The notes beneath the pieces are model-generated. The model was given only the letters and a program-made list of their open reading frames with translations, did not search any database and was not told where the DNA came from. The translations under genes and the position numbers were made by a program. From Heterotrichella gracilis (lineage: Eukaryota; Sar; Xanthophyceae; Tribonematales; Xanthonemataceae), in NCBI GenBank assembly GCA_032358255.1, contig JAULBX010021409.1, positions 1-64,000 of the forward strand: 64,000 nt of DNA, written 5' to 3'. This document shows positions 1 to 12,700 of this stretch, piece after piece. Within the stretch, counting starts at the first letter, position 1. Each line of letters starts with the position of its first letter.

Positions 1-770
1 TAGCCAGTATTCAGCCACTGCCGACAGCACTTATAAGTGCACTAATTAGCAAAAACTAGGTGATGCCCTCAAGAATGAATTAAGTGCTTGAAAACAGTAC
101 CCCCACGCTTCACCACCCGGTATGCATGGTAAAATGATGGGCACGTATAAAAAGACAACTAAATTATTAGTGGTAAAAATGCATTTATGAACAAGACAAT
201 AATTTAGGATGCAACCAACATTCACAGCGTGAAAATGTACAAGTGAACTAATGGGTTATAAGAGCTCTTGTGCACAGTAAATAAAAAGCACAGGTGGCAT
301 AGTGCGCACGGGTTATATGTATAGTAGCTGAATAGCAAGCTATAATATTGATATCTGTGCAAATATCTGTGTTCAAAACGACAACTCATTCAACTTCAAC
401 AAAAAAAATCACAAAAAATCACTGTGCGCATGTGCAGACGTGTAGCTGCAGACAAAAAAGAATGCTCCGTTGCACGTACCAACACTGGCAGTAACATGCT
501 GGAAGGTGGTCAAACATGGACATGCTGCAGCTGGTCTGAAACAGTTGGTGGCTGCATGATCCTCCATAGGTCCACGACACGTGTATAAGCTGTCGCTGCT
601 GTGGCTGACTGCTGCATGCGCAGGTGCACTATATGATCCTCCTTTAAACCTTGCATTGCTGAGTTGGTTGTGCTTACGCCAGTGCACTTGGCTCCTCGCA
701 CTGGTGTGGTCGATTTGGTCGGTTGGTGTTGTTAATTTGCTTAGTAATTACTTATTTCATTTCCTATGGC
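1..770. other. Left-edge stretch without a recognisable gene
   Basis: AT-rich relative to the rest of the window, with no open frame that looks coding and no exon-like pattern I could connect to a downstream gene. It may belong to an intron or the upstream region of the plus-strand leucine-rich-repeat-like gene that ends at 1598. Confidence 0.5.
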
Positions 771-947
771 TGCCCAGGTGCCCATACTCGAGCTGCAGCA
801 CAACCTGCGCCTGTTGATCTGCATCATATTATTAATTTTATTTTTATTTACTATTTTATTACTTATTGCGTGAATTCATTTCGTATTGCTGCCCCAGGTG
901 CCCATGCCGGAGCTGCAGCACAACCTGCGCCTGCTGGTCGACCTCCA
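771..947 (+). repeat. Two stray copies of the TFIP11 intron 4/exon 5 junction
   Basis: Positions 771-822 and 891-947 each carry an acceptor-like CCCAGGTGCCCAT followed by sequence encoding the start of TFIP11 exon 5 (PELQHNLRLL). The second copy differs from the real exon (42109-42168) at only a few positions, and the AT-rich sequence before it also resembles TFIP11 intron 4. Two decayed copies of the same junction lie in TFIP11 itself at about 41950-42060. The left-edge copies have no further TFIP11 exons downstream, so they are fragments and not a second gene. Confidence 0.8.
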
Positions 948-972
948 AGTTGGTACCACCCGGGGCCCCAAG

Positions 973-1598
973 TGGACAGCGGCATCCAAGCGCTCACGCG
1001 CCTCACGAGGCTTTGCTTGGGGTACTCAAGTTCCCTTGGGCACAGTATGATATCCCCAGTCAGCCTCAGCCTCCCGGGGACCATCACCACTCTGACAGCG
1101 CTGCAGCATTTGGTCATCAAGGGAAACCCCATAGCCAGCTTGTCCTCTGTGCTTTCAGTCAAGATTGAGTGTTCCCCTACAATGGTAGGGGCGATCTTCT
1201 GCCCTCCCTGCACGCCCAAGGAGGATGCGGTTCGCACCTGCCCCACACCCTATTGCTACATCGGCACACAGCTTGACATGGGTGGCTGTCAGGGTGTGGC
1301 AGATGCGCTGTTGTGGCTGTGGGAGCGGCTGGAGGGGTGCCCACCACGCATCAGTATGCCAGCGGCTCCGGACTCTGAATATGGTGTGTGGGTACATTCA
1401 TTTGATGCCACTGCCCATGAGGAGTTGTGGTGCCCACCTGCTGACCTGGCTGCCAAGCTGGCGGGGTGTCCACCGGATTTGGTGGCGGCTACAGCGCTGC
1501 AAGGGCTACCACTGGCGCCGTGGGGGGTGCCACACTCTGTCTTTCTTGATGATGACTCTTCTGATGATGAGGGTGACTCTGGAGATGACGATGAGTAG
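973..1598 (+). CDS. 3' part of a leucine-rich-repeat-like protein with acidic tail
   Basis: An open frame of about 208 codons ends in TAG at 1596-1598. Its first part has leucine-rich-repeat spacing (GIQALTRLTRLCL and TTLTALQHLVIKGNP), the pattern of plant and algal LRR proteins. The rest has scattered Cys and Trp, and the last 20 residues are nearly all Asp, Glu and Ser. The frame upstream has no ATG, so a 5' exon must lie further left; the start given is a possible acceptor AG at 971-972. Only one to two LRR units are visible, so this may be a gene remnant. Function is unknown. Confidence 0.4.
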
Positions 1599-2644
1599 AT
1601 AATACACATGGCCATTGTGCATTGCAATCATTTATGTGTGTGCCACGGCCATATAGCCCAGTGGGATGGTGGTCACGGTGCCATTGAATGGAGTATACTA
1701 TATACCCAAATGATTGACGATTCAGTCTCTGAGATGTCATTGACTCATAGTATCAATATCGCGAATCAACTGCTGGCAGGACGATGATACCATTATGTGT
1801 TACCCTAGCTTTCCTGCATTTATTTTCTTTTTCTTTTCGATTATATGGTACAAGTACAGTACTTACACTTTGGAATGTTTTATTTGAAGAAACAGACATC
1901 ATGTCATGGCGACACACAATGCAACAGTTGGCCAGCGCGTGACACACTGTCACAGTGACACTCTAGAGTAGCAAGCTTGCAATTTGAAAGATATTTCAGG
2001 CTTTTGCATTTGCAAACCACCCGGAGGCCACATGCAGCGCTGGCCATGCTCACACCACCAGTCATGTGCTCCGTGCAAGCCTTGGGCAAACAAAAGAATA
2101 GCGCAGAAAACCCGCCGCAACTTTGTGTGCAAGACCGAATGCTGTGAAGTCAGAATAGCGATGAAAAAATGTGTCGCACTCTAGTGTAATTTCCCCGGAG
2201 GCAAAACGTGTTGCACTCTGAAGTTATATCCCTGGTTGAGGCAGAAACTGAAAACGGTCCCCTCCCCTGCATGGTAATATATTATAATACCCAATGGCAT
2301 GACTCAAACTTCGCTCACCCTGCTGGTGCAATCCACACACTGCGGTCACCTGGTCCATCAGGCTGAACATCGATTGCATTGAATCAAATGAAAAACAATT
2401 TAGCAGAAAAACAGGGGAAACACTGACCATCCTCACCCCCCCCAAACTCTCTATTCCATCCCCATTGCGCGTCACGCACCACCCAGACACAAACCTCGTC
2501 CCACTTTCAACCCCAGTGGAGGAAAAACCCTTACAAAATCCCTCACAGAAGCCCTCTTTGCTGCGCTTCACGGCCAATCCACCGCCCCCCCCCCCAGACA
2601 CACATGCACCCCACGTAAACCCATCCCCCCCACACACCGTTGTC
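1599..2644. other. Convergent 3' spacer between the LRR-like gene and RUS
   Basis: No coding signal on either strand. It holds TGTAA motifs that could serve as poly(A) signals for the two genes converging here: one at 2185-2189 on the plus strand and one read on the minus strand at 2531-2535. Confidence 0.5.
2531..2535 (-). terminator. UGUAA poly(A) element for the RUS gene
   Basis: TGTAA on the minus strand, about 110 nt past the RUS stop codon. UGUAA is the known poly(A) signal of many green algae; its use here is inferred from position only. Confidence 0.4.
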
Positions 2645-5600
2645 TCAACCCCCCACCGCCAGGTAGTAGCACCGCTCCGCACTGGACAGCATGATGGGCT
2701 GGGTAACCCACCCCCGCACAGACATGGCGCGCATCAGCCCCCCAACCTCGCCCACCGCCCGCCGCCGGGACGAATCCAGCAGCTCCCGACAGGTCGCGCC
2801 GGACATCCCGGGCTTGATTCCGCCGTCAGAACTTCCCGGTTCAATCCTACTACTGGGACTCTCGGGTCCGCTCCTCCCAGAACTGGAAGGCCCTGGACCA
2901 TATCTGGCACAAGAAACCTGGGATCCATTCCCGGTGCTGGGATCCCTGGGAACGGTCTCGGTGCTGCGCGGCGGATGCGGCTGCAGCATGTCCCGCAAGA
3001 ATGCGGCCTGTAGAACGGCGGTGAGGATGTCCTTCGGGCGCGCATCGCCCCGCAGCGCCACTGAGATGTGCGCCTGGGAGGAGCGGTACAGGGGGAGGAA
3101 GGGGAGGATGCGCCGCCGGCGGGCGGGCGGCTGGTAGCCAAGGATGTAGCGCTCGTTCCTGTGGGGGGGTACGGGGATTCAAGGGGGCGTGCGCTCACAT
3201 GCATGAGCAAGGAAAGGGGGTTTCCTTGATTGCAGGGCTGGGCATGAAGTACGGCACAAAGCAAGGCTTGAAGCATGGTCGAGCGCTGCTAAGGGCACCA
3301 AATGCCTAAAATATGAGCGACACTGGATTCAGGAATTAGGCATATCGTGGCATTATGTACACCAGTCAGTGCAAACAACTCTCTTCCCTGCACACAACCC
3401 CCGTCCCCCTACACATGTACCCTTCAAATCCCCCGTCAGCTCCTGCATGTGACGCAATGCATCCCCTCCCTTTTCCCCCACCCACCTGTACACTCGCATG
3501 AGTTGGTCCAGCTGCTCCGGCCCGCTCACAAATGTGTCCAGTGATGTGATAGTTAAAGGCACCTGGCCGCGGCTGAGGGCGGGTGGGAGCAGGTAGCGCT
3601 CCATGGCGCTCACCTACAGAGGGTTTGGTAGTGTTTAGGAGTGCTGTGAGGGTTTCAAGGAGGGTTTTGTTGCTCAGGGTGTGAGGCCCAAGGTGCCGCT
3701 CCAAGGAGAGGCGGGTGGCAGCGGTTCAATGTTCAAGCGTGTGTGTAAAAGAAGATCCCAATCCGCAAATACGCATCTCATCTGGTGGCGCCACACCTGA
3801 AAACCTACACAATAGCTACCCGTACCTCCTCCGCCCCAGGCACATGTCCGTCCTGGGTCCACGCCTCGGCGATGATCTCTGCCCGCTCCCGGTTCACGCT
3901 GCGCAGGTGGATGGACCTGAGCTCCCGGTAGATGGAGTACAGGTCGCCTGGGGATTGGAAAAAAACAGGCTGGGGTGAGAAACATGGTAAAAAACCCTGG
4001 TCCATGCGGTGTGCGTCATGAGCCTACGTGGGCTCCTTGTGTGTTTACGCTCGTTGCAAACATCCTGGCGCTAGCTACATCATTTCCACCCAACAGCTTC
4101 ACAAATCGAACCGGCAATAAGTTAAGTTCGTCATGTGACCAGGCACGCTGGCCGGCATGTAGGTGCGCCATGATGCCCAGGGCAGGCACAAAGCAATGTG
4201 TGCATCTGACCGCCCCCGGCTACCAAGGACCATGTGCTTTGGCCCTGCTGCATACCGCCGCTGGCCAGGAGAGGCGCAAGGCCGCATTCGCAGGGCTATA
4301 CGTGCATCCCCAGATGCTTTAAATGCAACCCTAGGGCTAGGTGTGTATCCCTGCCTCGGGCTTTTGTTCCAACACAGTCCAATGGAAATCAATTTGCGGA
4401 CAGTCCTGTGCACTCCCCACCGCCCACCTCCCACATGCGCTGTACACCATGCATCCCCCCACCCTTCCATCACCACCCACATCCCATCAGCATGGGCATC
4501 GCCACCCTGTGCCTCATGCACCCTCCATCCTCCAACCCCCCCCCCGTTACAGCCCCATCCCCTCACCTGCAATTAGTATGGGCAGCGCCACCAGCGGCAG
4601 CGCAGCCCTGTGCGCCGCGCTGTGCCTGCATGCGTGCGTGAGCGCTACCGCTGTGGCCAAGCCCACGTTGTCAACCACCATCTGCTGGGCCTGCGGGGGT
4701 GGAGTGAGGGGTGTACATGCGGCTGATGTGCGCGCACAAACATGGCCAGCAATTCTCTGTCCCATGGCAGTGCCGCGCATGTGCAGTTGGCTAATGGTCT
4801 GCTCCAGCTGTGTTTAATTCAATCCCCGGTCCAGATGCGCTGGTCCCCATGCCACATGCATTCACCACGCCATCCCACACCACCAACTCCCAATTTGCCA
4901 GCTGTTTCACAACCACCAGAGGGCCTACGCATCAACATATACCCCATGCGACCCCCCTCCCTTCACTTCCCACTTGCACCCTCCATCCCACCCGCCCTAC
5001 CTGCGATTTTGCCGAGATGTCCGCCAGATTCTCCCCCTTGGCGAAGTTTTTGTGGAAGGCAGGCTGCGTGGCTATGTGTGTGGTGAGACCGATGGACTTG
5101 CCCATGTTTGCCACCGAGGCCATGGCCAGGAAGTGTTGCGGGAACAGGGGGGTGAGGTACTCCAGGCAGAGGGCCACAGCATACACAAGGGAGGTGGTGA
5201 AGCGGAAGCGCTGCAGGGGAGGGGAGAGGTGGGTGGTGAGTGTCGGGGTTTTGTGACAATGGGGTGCAACAACGTGGCGCGGATGGTGGAATGGGTATGT
5301 GCATTCCCATGTTCCTGTGCGTGCGCGCGCAAGCCAACATACTGGCCAAATCCTAGCCTAGCCAAAACCCTACCTTGAGGTCTGAGTCGAAAGACTGCCC
5401 CTAGCTATTGCCTGCTAAACCCTTACTGGAAATCCCTTGCCAAACCCTAGCCAAAACCCTACCTTGAGGTCCGAGTCAAACGACTGGCCAAAGCGCGTGG
5501 CCACCGTTAACCTTCCAAGCCTGCCCAGTCCATCCTTGAGCACCCAGTTGATGACGGCAGCAGTGGGCAGCGAGCGCCGCGCACCCACCCCCACCGCCGT

Positions 5601-7151
5601 CAGAAGGGACTGCGGGTGGTGGTGGGAAGGCGGTTGGTGGTGTGCGGGTGGGTACCAGTGGTGGTGGCAGCATGGGCGTGCGGGGCGTGACGCATAGGGA
5701 TGTTGTCGGAGGGAAGACAGTACACCACTGTGACATAGCCTAGGTCCTCTTCAACCAAATGAAGGTCCCAAGTCGATGCAATTTACCCATTTCAATGGAC
5801 GCTGCACGCAAGTCAACCTCCTGCGGGCCCTTGTGGCCATTGACCCATTTCATTACAGAGTAGGCGTATGGTTTTTGGGCAGCTCATTGGGAAGCGGTCT
5901 AGGGGAGCACCCAGGGCCACATGGGCTGCTCTCGTTACTAAGGACCTGCAGGCTAGGCACATTCAAAAATGGTACAAACAGTGCCAGGACAGGACTGAGT
6001 GGCGCATGCTTGTGCAAGGTTGATTGCTGATCTGGCTTTTGTGGCTGGTATGCGTGTAATAATAATAATAATAATTACAGAGTGATCTCAGATGACTCCA
6101 TGCACATATATTCGGGGCGCGTACCTGTGTTGCAAAGATGCTGGAGATGGAGCTGAAGAACCTGTGGCTGGCCCGCCACTTGGCATAGTTCCAGTAGTCG
6201 GCAGTCACGTCCTTAGGGTTGGGCAGGAACGCAGAGAGCAGGTCCTTTTTCAGGCGCTTCACCCTGGCCTGGAAGTTGAAGAGGCTGGTGTTGGAGCCAT
6301 TACCCTCCAGGCTCTCAGGGTGCACAGCCAGGATGCGCTGCCCGTCCCACACAAACCGCTTCTGGTGCTCGCCTGCATTGAGGGGTTAATGATTAAGGTA
6401 GTTTGCTGTGGCTCCTGTAGGGTTTGGGAGGGGGTGGACGGTGGGTGGTTGTGCACGCGCTTGTCCCAGCGTGTGTAAGTTTAAGGGGAAGTTGAACAGG
6501 CTGGTGTGTGACATACTACCCTCCAGGCTCCCCGGGTGCACCGCTAGTATGCGCTATTCATCCCACACAAACAGCCTCTGGTGTCATATGTGGGTTCCAA
6601 AGGCAGGGACGTGACACTCCCTGACAGGCAACTTTACAAAGCAGATCCCCAGCTATGTATGTGGGCGGGTCCCGGGAGCCACGGGGCTAAGTGGGTCACT
6701 TGCTGAGGTTGTATGCCGGCGGCAACGTGGAGTAGGATGGGTGCAGGGTTGTGTGATTCAGCAGTGACTGTACCTTGTCGTAGGGTGTAGGGAAGCACTG
6801 TCAGCTCCCCTTGCCCCTCCTGTGAAAACACACACATGTGCATTTGGGCGAAGGCCTTTGACGCAAGTCAAACACAGGGATGTTGCTTTATAGCAAGTGC
6901 AAAAGAAACGGGTGCAGCGAGGCAATATTTCGGCGCGGATACGGCTGACAGGGCCCTACCTTGAGCATGTTGTGGTGCCCGCTGCACGCATGGTTGACCG
7001 AAATGGACCCTAATCGGCTGCTTGGGCGTCTGCGGCGAGGTGGAATTGGGCTGAAGAACTGGTTGACGTTATCGGAGAACTCAAAGCTGTACGTGTCATT
7101 GGTTCGAGGGCGCTCAGCAGCAGCATTGCTGCGGCGTTGTTTGCGGAGCAT
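2645..7151 (-). CDS. Root UVB sensitive (RUS/DUF647) family protein
   Basis: Nine exons join in phase into 576 codons: 7151-6960, 6819-6774, 6372-6125, 5609-5463, 5210-5001, 4690-4567, 3947-3826, 3613-3486, 3158-2645. RUS proteins are conserved in plants, algae and animals; in plants they are linked to UV-B sensitivity, vitamin B6 metabolism and auxin transport, with no settled biochemical activity. The core matches DUF647: AFLPNPKDVTADYW at the domain start, then ATQSLLTAVGVG across the exon 3/4 border, NWVLKDGLGRLG, SVANMGKSIG and NLADISAKSQ. The C-terminal GWVTQPIMLS motif also fits the family. An upstream in-frame GTG at 7181 is not used as start; the ATG at 7149-7151 gives a basic N-terminus (LRKQRRS) that may be a targeting peptide. 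A Pro/Ser/Gly-rich insert of about 60 residues sits before the C-terminal motif. Confidence 0.9.
5371..5400 (-). repeat. Echo of RUS exon 4 edge
   Basis: The sequence across the exon 4 donor (5455-5490) recurs about 90 bp downstream in the intron with a handful of substitutions, including the TACCTTGAGGT donor context. Confidence 0.7.
6490..6583 (-). repeat. Echo of RUS exon 3 in intron 2
   Basis: About 90 bp resemble exon 3 positions 6274-6365 (the segment coding for DGQRILAVHPESLEG) in direct orientation, with enough changes and small gaps to break the frame. It lies just upstream of the true exon in the transcript. Confidence 0.75.
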
Positions 7152-7931
7152 TCTCCGTGATCTAACTTTTATAAGCTGCACAGCGGGCTAATTGTTTCCT
7201 GCCGACCGTTCCTTGCGAGTCTGAGAGCAACATGTTGCTTTGAACCAGTTCACACACTCTCAGGGCACGGGACACCGAGCAGAGAACGCAAAGTACAAAG
7301 TGGCCGCCGCAAATGCATGCATATATGCATGCATTGTGCTAGTCGATACAATACAGTTCTAATAAAGAGGCGTCGAAAAGTAAGTGTGAACACTATGCCA
7401 ACGATAAGTCAACAGCATGCAGCTTTTCTCAATGACGGGCTGTGCCATAACAAATAGTTATATGCACCAAAAGCAGACCTCTATATATAATAGTGGCCGA
7501 GTCACGGTTTTGCCTGTCACGCCTTCATGCCGATATACAGTGGTGCTCTATATAGTGATGCTCAATACTGTGGTGCTTTAACCTGCGAGAAAGTTTTTGG
7601 GTGTTGTCCTCCTATTCGGGGCTTTGACATATCATCAGCACCTTTTTGTTCTTGCTTCTTCGCATGCCGGTGGTCAGGCAAGCACAAGCTTGGCGTACAG
7701 TTGCCGTCTGGAGAGCAACACTGACTTAATACCCAATGCAAAACGCAATTTCTGACAACTAAAGAGTGGCCTGGAGCAGTTCGAGTGAACACAGTGTCAA
7801 GTTGCTGGAACGGCATGCATGCAGCATCACTCACCGAGCTTGCCACACGCCAAAGTAGCGCAGTAGGCAAGTAGAGCGTAGGTTCTTTCTTCTTCTTAGC
7901 AGACTCAGAAATCTGTTCGACCACAACAAGC
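7152..7931. promoter_or_regulatory. Shared 5' region between RUS and the DUF4050 gene
   Basis: The two start codons face away from each other across 780 bp, so this stretch should carry both promoters. A TATA-like CTATATATAATA lies at 7481-7492, suitably placed for the plus-strand gene if its 5' UTR is about 400 nt. A palindromic ATGCATGCATATATGCATGCAT is present near 7311-7332. No coding signal is seen. Confidence 0.45.
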
Positions 7932-9074
7932 ATGAACAATCCATTGGGCAAGGTGGAGTGGTCCCCATTGGACCCCATGCCCACCAGCAGCAACCCACCA
8001 CAAGATGCAGCAGCTGCTACCACGTCGTACCACCAGGCAGGAGCTGCCGCATCAGGGAGCGAGCCTGCTGAGCAAGGTATAGCCGCACTGTCTGTGTAAC
8101 CTGTACTTGGCGCTATGATGCGTGTGCTGTGTGTGACATCTTGGTCATGACGCAGGTTACCCATAAGTCCTGTTCCCTGCACAGGCCTGTGCACCCTTGT
8201 CCCTGTTTACTACTTAGGTGTAGGTTGAGGTTCCTCTGGGTCTATGGTGTGTTGGGCCGGCAGTGACCTTGTGTTCATGGCGCAGGCTTAGCTGCATGGC
8301 ACAAGCTGCGGGAGCAGTGGACAAAGAGGCCCGAAGGGTACAGGCCACCCAAACGACGCGTATCGGCAATAAGGTATGCCTTTACTATTGCCCATGCCAA
8401 CCGGGTCCATGGGACAGGTTGGGTGGAATGGCATTCATCCTGGTGCGGTTTCAGCGGCATTGGTAAATGGGCACCAGCTGGCAAGCTTGCTTCTTGCCGT
8501 ACCCTTGTCACACTGCCCGGCAGCTGCATCTAGGCTGGATACGCCATGACTGACTAGCTTCCTTTGCCACCGTGCAGCCCCCACCTGGGCTATGAAGACC
8601 TCCTAGTAGGCAATAAGGCCTTCCAGCAGCCTATCCCCCTCGGGGTAAGTGAATCAAGTACTGTCTGTGTTTTTCAGCATTGCTGGTTGTGGTGTGCCGC
8701 CGTGTGTGGGGACGTTTTGTTTCTTTCTTCTACTAACAGATACCAATGCCTTGTCACTCACATGCCTTGTCATTTACATTGGACGCCATTGGATGCCATT
8801 GAATGCCTTGTCACTCACGTGCAGCACATTACAGCCAGGTACTAGTCGCTAGCATCTGGTGCAAGCAGACACCAATGCTAGTCACTGACATGCACTACAG
8901 CCCTGGCAATAGTGATCACGTTATGGACAGGCTGTTCCCCCATTGTTGCTTGGTGCATGGACCATGCTCGTTCCCATTCAAGGGATGGCAGCTAAACTAC
9001 TCGTGTTCACTACCGTGCAGGAGATGGTGGATTTTTTGGTAGAGGCGTGGGTCAACGAGGGCGTGTATGACTAG
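7932..9074 (+). CDS. DUF4050 (Gag1-like clamp domain) small protein
   Basis: Four exons join in phase: 7932-8076, 8286-8373, 8578-8644 and 9021-9074, giving about 117 residues ending in TAG. Visible motifs are LAAWHKLREQW, then LVGNKAFQQPIPLG, then the C-terminus EMVDFLVEAWVNEGVYD. The run of a Trp-rich helix, 'KPFPQPIPL' and 'MVDFLVDIW..EGLYD' is what I recall of plant DUF4050 proteins, a family related to fission yeast Gag1. The N-terminus is Pro/Ser/Ala-rich and probably disordered. All four junctions have GT..AG borders. Function in algae is not established. An annotator using only long open frames would miss this gene. Confidence 0.8.
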
Positions 9075-9773
9075 TCTAGGAGGCCAAAGGGAGGAAGATC
9101 ATTGATGGCATACACGTTGCGCTGCAATCCTTGTGCCCTCTTTTCTTCCAAATACAGTGACAAGCAAAGTCGAGCACCCACTTTTGCCAACCCGCGTTGC
9201 TACGACCCACTGCAGCCAGTACTCAATCACTGACCAGCACTGCAAACACCGTGAATCCCTTCCATCCTGGCAGCAGCATTTGCTATCCTTCCAGCAGACT
9301 GCAATTTTTGTGCCTTATCCACAGTTAGGACGGCATCCCAGCGTGGCGGTCTACCAGGTATCCTCTGTCAGGAGTGTGCTCAGGTCAGATTGCAGGAAAT
9401 CCTCCTGCACATGCACCAGAAAAGCCATTATTCTTGCATCTGTGATTTTGTTGCCACAGTAACTCACAAACGCAATTTTGAAGTCAAGATATGTGTGCAC
9501 CGTGCAGCGTATGCAGTGCTGCATGTTAAATGCTTCAGTACCCAAGCCGGTGGCTACATATGCACTTTCATGGAAACCACCTGGCACACAGCTAAAACAA
9601 CGCAATCACAATCCTTATCATCATGTCGGTCATGCCGCTGATGAGCAGGATATTCTCGTTCAAGCAGTAACAGGAACGCAACACCATGATGATTGCAGCT
9701 GGTTGCTGCAATTGTGCACTCATGTCAATTGCAGACATTACACTACGCAATGGGATGCACTAAAGAGAGAGCC
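9075..9773. other. Convergent 3' spacer
   Basis: Lies between the stop codons of the DUF4050 gene and the thioesterase gene. No coding pattern seen apart from the poly(A) element listed separately. Confidence 0.5.
9738..9742 (-). terminator. UGUAA poly(A) element for the thioesterase gene
   Basis: TGTAA on the minus strand 32 nt beyond the stop codon at 9774-9776. Spacing is short but plausible for a green-algal poly(A) signal. Confidence 0.4.
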
Positions 9774-12700
9774 CTAAAAAGGAGGAAGGGAATGCCCACA
9801 AGGGGACACACCAGGTACAACACACTGTGTTTTGGATGCACTACTTAATGGCCGCACCTTGTCTTCTAAATGCTGCCTGTGCGCACGGATGAACTCCAGT
9901 GTCTCATCAAGCGTCTCGGGGAACACCTGGAGCAAAATAAGATGTCCATAACTAGACCCTATTCGAAAATAAATTACCGTAATTTTCCAATAAAAGATGA
10001 ACACCTTATAGAATATGTAAGGGGGGGAAATACAGTCCATTCATGTGGAGAGGTGTTTTTTTTTAATCCTTTCTTTCTCCCAGAAAATAGGATATACCAG
10101 AGGCCTCATCTGAATAAGTACCCTGGGGTTGGCTAAGCAGCAGCGCATTTTCGGAGAGACCCTCCTACCGTGTGCTTACCTTGAGCACCTGGCGGTTTGT
10201 GACGAATGTGATGGTGCAGTCGTTGGTGATGTCCTGGGAGCCGTTGGGAGGCTGGGCGCTGGCATCAGTGGCCGTGGCGCATTTTCGGGCCTGCACGTTT
10301 ACCCGGATAAGCGGCCCATCCACATACACCACCTGCACAAAGGAATTAACTTTAAAAGGGAAAACTGGGCAGGAAACATCTTAGCACAGCCCATGTTGCA
10401 GCAAAGTTTGTGGTCCACGTTAACGACTATGGTGAACATCTGGTGAAGTACTGAGCGTTCCCGCAGCATAATATATATGTATGGAAAAGGATATGAAGGA
10501 TATAAAGGATATACAGGGGGCATTGCAGATGCCGCCACATCTCCAAACCCAGGATCATATAGCAGCAAACCACACAGCATCCAGTAGCAACACCACCATA
10601 CCCACCACCACACCCACCCCGGCCACCCACCTGCGCCCTAAACTGCATGATGCTGCCGATTGGCACAGGCTTGAGGAAGGCAATGTCGCTCATGGACACA
10701 GCCTCAACCTGAAGAAGTGGCACCAGCGATCGTACAATATGGACATGGATTTGCTTGGAAATTAACGTGAAAAGATAGCAATACAATTTATGGAAAACAT
10801 ATATCAGTGTTCATATGATGGTGGAAGATGCTGCCCATGGACACAGCTCCTGCGGGAAATGAAAAGTGACAAAACAGATGTGAACGGATGCCGTATTAAG
10901 TTTATCACAGCGCTGCAAGGGACTAGCCACCTCGTTACCCACCTGTGGCCCCGCGTGCAGCGCGGCAGTGCTGTATGCCAGCTCAAAGGCCTCGCGCATG
11001 AGGTGCCCCCCAAATATCCTTCCCATGCGGTTGCGGTCCTGCTGGTGCATGAGCAGCAGGGAGCTCTGCATGGTTTCACGCATGGGCCGGTAGGTGGAGT
11101 CGCCTGCAGGTGGAGGAAAACAGGGTAAAATGTGCTAGGATCAACCAGTATGTCCAAAAACAGCCCAACAGATGACATCCCCTGACACAGTCACACGGCT
11201 ATCCGACATGGCTTATGTGAAGTCACGTCACTTATTTTCTTTTCAGTCTCATCTTGTAATATCGCTTATTGTGTTTCATTTTTAAACTACAATAGACCCC
11301 CTATTCCCACCTTGCCGCGGCCTGTCCCTCAGCAGCGTGTACAGCCACTCCATCTCGCCAGCGGTGGGCGGCTGAGAGGACAGCGACTGGCTGCGCTTCC
11401 ACTCGCGCACCCGCTTGTTGCGCGCACCCTCCTCAAAAAGCAGCTCCTCCTTGGGCGTCCCGGGGACCAGGCGGTTCACTCGGGCAGCCCGGGATTGGAG
11501 CATATCGCGCGCAACCTGTGGGGGCAGGGGCTGGGAATTTTCACACCAGGGATTGTGTCGGTGTTAATGGTTGTCCTGGGTTGAGAAACCATGCTTTGGT
11601 GCGACCCAGGATTGGAGCAAATCGCGCGCAACCTGAGGGGGTGAGGATGTGGAAAATCCAAAACCAGGGATTGTGCTGGTGATGACAACTCTGTTACTGG
11701 TTGCAAGCCCTTATTTATATGTTTTCTGATTTCTTAAATATAACAGTTTATGTAGGCTGGCGTTTGTTTTGCAGTGCATCGTGCACAACCTGCTAGGGGC
11801 AGTTGTGGTGATTTTGGGCCTGGGCCCAGTCGCTGTGGGTTGAGGATTTGGGGGTTGGGTCCGCACCATGACAAACCGCGCCAGTCCGATGAAGTCCCAG
11901 TGGCTTGATGGCGCCTGCCGCGTTCGCGCCTCAAGCAGCACCTGTGGCAGAGGGTGTAGGGATGAGCAGCAGGGTTTGGCAGTAGGGTTTAGGGTTAAGG
12001 ATGTATGCGCCCCGAGCAACAAATGCAAAGGGCGTTACGGATTTACTGACCTCCACTGACGACGAGCCCACCCACGACACCTGCCCCACCAGCTGCAAGT
12101 CGTTGGTCAGCTTGAAGCTACCTGCAAAACGGGAAGTATAGGGTTTAGGGTTTACATAGTAGAGGTCAGTAAAACCCTGTTCCGAGCCCTGCCCTGGTCA
12201 TTGGTCAGCCTAAAGCTGCCTAGCGCCAATAAGGACCCTAAAACCCTAAACCCTAAGGGGGAGTCAAGGTTCATGTGCCATGACAGATGGCAGCCACACG
12301 TGGCGGAGCCGCTGGCAAGATATAGGGACAGGTATAGACCATTCAGCTGCAGATCGTTGGCCAAGTGCAGCAATACACCTGATTCGACGAAATATGCAAA
12401 AAAAAATTAAGTAAAATTCCTTCACATATTTTACGTAAACAAAATTTTAAAACGTAAATTACGCCGCCATCCCAACCATGGGTCCATCCGGATGGTGCAC
12501 AGCTGCACTCTGTTCCCACTTCACCTTCTGCCGCCTGAACCAGTTGAGCCGTTCCACACGTCCCCTCATCAGCTGAAAATAAGTTAGTTACACTACATTT
12601 CCATTTCTCCACGCACCTTCTGCCGCCTTGAACCAATTTAGCCGGTCCACACTAGCAGTCACCAGGCTGAGGTCGGGCCGCCCGGTGTGCCTGAATGCGA

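Noticed and set aside
6960-7181. Longer RUS N-terminus starting at 7181
   Set aside because: The codon at 7179-7181 is GTG, not ATG. The first in-frame ATG is at 7149-7151.
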